Source: Chitinophaga sp. Ak27 (GTDB lineage Bacteria > Bacteroidota > Bacteroidia > Chitinophagales > Chitinophagaceae). Taken from it: a stretch of 64,000 nucleotides of DNA. A model generated the notes under the pieces. That model was not told where the DNA came from. It worked only from the letters and a program-made list of their open reading frames with translations, and made no database searches. This document shows, piece after piece, positions 61,285-64,000 of this stretch. A program made the translations under genes and the position numbers. Positions within the stretch are counted from its first letter, which is position 1; every line of letters starts with the position of its first letter. The stretch lies in assembly GCF_012726295.1 (NCBI RefSeq), contig NZ_JABAOB010000003.1:434001-498000 (forward strand). Direction: 5' to 3'.

Positions 61285-61926
61285 ATGGAGCTCATACCAG
61301 CGGCAGTAGAGGCTTATTCAGAGAAGTATACCAGCCCGGAAAGTGAAGTGATGTATAAACTGAATAGGGAAACACACCTGAAAGTAGAGTTGCCACATAT
61401 GCTGAGCGGGCAGGTACAGGGACAGTTCCTGCGGATGGTGAGTTATATGATTCGTCCCCGCCGCATCCTGGAGTTGGGTACTTACACGGGATATTCTGCT
61501 ATCTGCCTGTCGGCAGGTCTTACCCCAGACGGTATCTTACATACGGTAGATGTGAATGAAGAGCTGGAAGCCCTTTGCCAGAAATACTTTGAGGCAAGTG
61601 GGAATGCACATAAAATTAAAATGCACATAGGCAAGGCTGCTGAGGTCATCGAACAACTGGACGAAGTTTTTGACCTGGTATTCATCGACGCTGATAAAGC
61701 CGGATATGAGCAATATTATGACCTGGTATGGGAAAAGCTGCGTCCTGGCGGTTTTATCCTGGCAGATAACGTGTTGTATCATGGACAGGTACTATTGCCT
61801 GAAAATGAGCGGGGCCGCCAGGCAAAGGCAATGGTTGATTTTTGTGAAAAAGTGCTGGCAGATGACCGCGCCGAACAGGTACTCCTGACCATCCGAGATG
61901 GAGTATTAATGATCAGGAAGAAATAA
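61285..61926 (+). CDS. SAM-dependent O-methyltransferase (COMT-like)
   Basis: 213 residues of class I methyltransferase fold: motif I LELGTYTGYSAIC (about 60), motif with FIDADKAGYEQYY (about 132) and DNVLYHG, as in the cation-dependent catechol/caffeoyl-CoA O-methyltransferase group. The small substrate is unknown. It precedes the glucosaminidase gene by 25 bases. Confidence 0.85.
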   Translation: MELIPAAVEAYSEKYTSPESEVMYKLNRETHLKVELPHMLSGQVQGQFLRMVSYMIRPRRILELGTYTGYSAICLSAGLTPDGILHTVDVNEELEALCQKYFEASGNAHKIKMHIGKAAEVIEQLDEVFDLVFIDADKAGYEQYYDLVWEKLRPGGFILADNVLYHGQVLLPENERGRQAKAMVDFCEKVLADDRAEQVLLTIRDGVLMIRKK

Positions 61927-61951
61927 AAACGCCCATTAAATCCGAAAATAC

Positions 61952-63415
61952 ATGCAAGTAAGAAAATTCTTATTGATAGTCAGTTTTCTTATTGGCTTCG
62001 TTACCGTACTGCAGGCACAGACTATGACTACCCAGCAGTATATTGCTACCTATAAAAACTTAGCCATTGAGGAAATGCGCCGCACCGGCGTGCCCGCCGC
62101 CATTAAACTGGCCCAGGGCATTGTAGAAACACAGTCTGGCAACGGTACCTTGTGTTTACAGTCAAACAACCACTTCGGTATTAAATGTAAAAATACCTGG
62201 ACTGGTAAAACCATCAAATACGATGACGATGCCGCCCAGGAGTGTTTCCGCGTATACGACTCAGCAGCAGACTCCTACAGGGACCATTCCGATTTTTTGC
62301 ACAGTAATCCCCGTTATGCTTTCCTCTTTCAGTTTGATGGAGATGATTATAAATCATGGGCCTTCGGCCTGAAACAAGCCGGATATGCCACCAATAAAAC
62401 ATATCCCCAGCAGCTGATAAAAGTAATTGAAGATTATAACCTACAGCAATACTCGCTGATTGCTATGGGTAAAATGGCGCCAGGCGCCGGAGATGGATTT
62501 TTAGATAAAACTTCCTATGCAGAGGTAACGCCTAAAGCAGAACCCCGCTCGTCCGGAAGCAGAGCCAATCATAATACACACAACAAACAACAGGCTGGTA
62601 ACTACCCCAAAGGTATTTTTGAAATCAATGGCCGGAAAGCCGTATTCGTAAAGGCAGGCACGTCCCTGATAAGAGTGGCTGATCAATACAATAAACGTCT
62701 CCGTAAACTGGTACGTTTCAACGACCTGGATAACGATAATCCTCCTGCCAGGGATATGATTGTTTTTCTACAGAAGAAAAGTAAACGAGGCGGTAAGGAG
62801 TTTCACCCCGTGATAAATGGAGAAACAATGCATGATGTAGCACAGGCAGAAGGTATTCAGCTCAGATGGTTGCGCAGGCGCAATAAAATGAGCGAAGGAG
62901 AAGAGCCCGCCGCCGGGCAGCGCTTAACCCTCGATGGTTTTGCTTCCAGCGCACCCCGTCTGGCTAAAAATACCCGGGTACTGAAAGAAGAAGACCAGGA
63001 ACCACCAGAAGATTTTTCTCCACGTAAAGCCATAGAAGGTATTAAAGAAGAAGTAGCTAAAACTACAGGAGTCACCGCTGTTCCTGAAAGCAAACCCGCT
63101 GCCCAGCAACCGGGCGGTATTCCGGTAGCAATGGTAGAAGACCTGAAAAAAGCCGGCCAGGTAACTACTTCCGGAGGAAGCGCCACAGCGCCCAGGGCCA
63201 CCCTGCCACAAACACCGCCCCCCCCGCCGGTAATCACCAAACCAGCGCCTGCCCCCGCATCCCGGGGAGGGCTGCAATACCACGATGTGCAACCCAAGGA
63301 AACATTGTACGGCATTGCAAAAATGTACAACCGGTCTATTGCCCAGTTACAGGAATGGAATAATTTGCAGGGTTACGATATAAAAATCGGACAACGCCTG
63401 CTCGTAAATAAATAA
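61952..63415 (+). CDS. Secreted glucosaminidase with LysM domains
   Basis: 487 residues. Signal peptide ending near LQAQ (1-23), GH73-type glucosaminidase domain (about 27-170: TGVPAAIKLAQGIVETQSGNG, NNHFGIKCK), a linker, LysM-like units (about 215-265, 280-330), a Pro-rich segment (about 410-435) and a final clear LysM (HDVQPKETLYGIAKMYN). It cuts or remodels peptidoglycan. Catalytic Glu probably in the IVETQSGNG loop. Confidence 0.87.
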   Translation: MQVRKFLLIVSFLIGFVTVLQAQTMTTQQYIATYKNLAIEEMRRTGVPAAIKLAQGIVETQSGNGTLCLQSNNHFGIKCKNTWTGKTIKYDDDAAQECFRVYDSAADSYRDHSDFLHSNPRYAFLFQFDGDDYKSWAFGLKQAGYATNKTYPQQLIKVIEDYNLQQYSLIAMGKMAPGAGDGFLDKTSYAEVTPKAEPRSSGSRANHNTHNKQQAGNYPKGIFEINGRKAVFVKAGTSLIRVADQYNKRLRKLVRFNDLDNDNPPARDMIVFLQKKSKRGGKEFHPVINGETMHDVAQAEGIQLRWLRRRNKMSEGEEPAAGQRLTLDGFASSAPRLAKNTRVLKEEDQEPPEDFSPRKAIEGIKEEVAKTTGVTAVPESKPAAQQPGGIPVAMVEDLKKAGQVTTSGGSATAPRATLPQTPPPPPVITKPAPAPASRGGLQYHDVQPKETLYGIAKMYNRSIAQLQEWNNLQGYDIKIGQRLLVNK

Positions 63416-63468
63416 GCAGTAATCCTTTTCCTGCTTATGATTGTTAAATATGGAAATGTAGAAGTATT

Positions 63469-64000
63469 ATGTCAGTAATCAAGGTGCATGACAAACAGTT
63501 CGAGCCTTACATCGATGCAGTAACGCTGCAGCAGCGTATTAAAGAAATGGCCGAACAAATTAACGAAGATCTGAAGGGAGAGCGCCCTTTGTTTATTGCC
63601 ATCCTCAACGGCTCCTTTATGTTTGCCGCAGACGTATTTAAGTACCTGAATATCGAGGCGGAAATATCGTTTATTAAGCTGGCCTCCTACAAAGGCACTA
63701 AATCTACCGGGAACGTGGTACAGGCCATTGGCCTGGATGAAGACCTCTTTGGTCGTACCGTGGTAATCCTGGAAGATATCGTGGATACGGGTAAAACCCT
63801 GAGCCAGTTCCTGCCACAGCTGGAACATCAGCAACCTAAAAAATTACTCGTGGCTTCCCTGCTCACCAAGCCGGAAGCGATGGTACATCCCATTAAGATC
63901 GATTACCTGGGCTTCTCCGTTCCCAATAAATTCCTACTGGGCTATGGACTCGACTACGATGGCCTGGGCCGTAACCTGCCGGAAATATATCAACTGGTCG
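63469..64000 (+). CDS. hpt: Hypoxanthine phosphoribosyltransferase, 5' part
   Basis: ATG 63469 (MSVIKVHDKQFEPYI); the window ends at codon 178, near the C-terminus. The PRPP loop is VILEDIVDTGKT (near residues 100-110) and LNGSFMFAADV is the GS motif. Salvages hypoxanthine to IMP. Just downstream of the glucosaminidase gene by 53 bases. Confidence 0.9.
   Translation, partial: MSVIKVHDKQFEPYIDAVTLQQRIKEMAEQINEDLKGERPLFIAILNGSFMFAADVFKYLNIEAEISFIKLASYKGTKSTGNVVQAIGLDEDLFGRTVVILEDIVDTGKTLSQFLPQLEHQQPKKLLVASLLTKPEAMVHPIKIDYLGFSVPNKFLLGYGLDYDGLGRNLPEIYQLV

Noticed and set aside
62857..63330. Minus-strand frame of 157 codons, Gly/Ser-rich
   Set aside because: Complement of the Pro-rich linker of the glucosaminidase; composition is explained by that.
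1..64000. Prophage, CRISPR array, insertion sequence or defence island
   Set aside because: No spaced direct repeats, transposase, integrase, Cas or restriction genes; gene content is housekeeping and surface related.

Overview
The window reads as chromosomal DNA of a Bacteroidota bacterium, most likely Chitinophagaceae and Chitinophaga-like. The lineage signs are: a 2421-residue SprA; several secreted proteins ending in the gliding-motility/type IX (T9SS) C-terminal domain with its NAFxPNGDGxND core; a PorP/SprF protein; a PorE-like TPR-PD40-OmpA protein; a TonB receptor with an N-terminal CarboxypepD-like domain; split purS; and TAnnTTTG promoter motifs a few bases before start codons with no Shine-Dalgarno sites. 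I found no tRNA, rRNA, CRISPR array, prophage or insertion sequence. Most genes are housekeeping, in short one- to three-gene units on both strands.

Layout. 1-1026: 3' part of a degenerate histidine-kinase-like membrane protein. 1155-10247: fabH, ruvA, sprA. 10363-14297: a three-gene unit (Cys/His small protein, TonB receptor, Asp-box lipoprotein with a CxCC motif) that looks like an uptake system, perhaps for a metal. 14372-20082: a possible 54-residue gene, an SDR, and two tandem paralogous T9SS cargo proteins. 20101-25327: hydrolase, lnt, guaB, dprA. 25399-31784: e(P4)-type acid phosphatase, PorE-like protein, queE, folD, pckA. 32110-36540: pepP, pssA, purS, rsmI and a winged-helix protein. 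36617-40223: M1 peptidase, a patatin-fold protein without its catalytic dyad, DinB. 40418-42663: ECF sigma factor, membrane protein and HMA-like protein, divergent from a CDF cation exporter. 42660-46940: rsmG, glycosyltransferase, tgt, LptF/G-type permease. 47329-50853: a citrate synthase of the eukaryotic/mitochondrial type, and recG. 51044-55780: a large SBBP/PKD T9SS cargo protein with its PorP/SprF partner. 55827-59931: FAD oxidase, a barrel protein, and a two-gene phosphonatase/FAD-oxidoreductase unit. 60362-64000: LOG protein, O-methyltransferase, glucosaminidase/LysM protein, and the start of hpt.

How the genes work together. SprA, the PorE-like protein, PorP/SprF and three C-terminal-domain cargoes are all parts of T9SS and surface assembly. 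queE and tgt both belong to the queuosine route. lnt and the LptF/G-type permease serve envelope biogenesis. The HAD hydrolase and FAD enzyme at 58102-59931 look like a minimal aminophosphonate-degrading pair.

The most unusual non-coding signal is a family of about 100-bp intergenic hairpin elements. There are five full copies and about three partial or diverged ones. They carry AAAGC-rich arms around an AGCGA/TCGCT core, sit mostly at gene 3' ends, and the five full copies all face the same way. Other strong hairpins include a perfect 28-bp stem at 59942-60002 and a 13+1+13 palindrome at 60184-60210. Several protein-level oddities also stand out: catalytic residues lost in the patatin-like and kinase-like proteins, non-canonical starts of sprA and recG, and missing zinc cysteines in Tgt.
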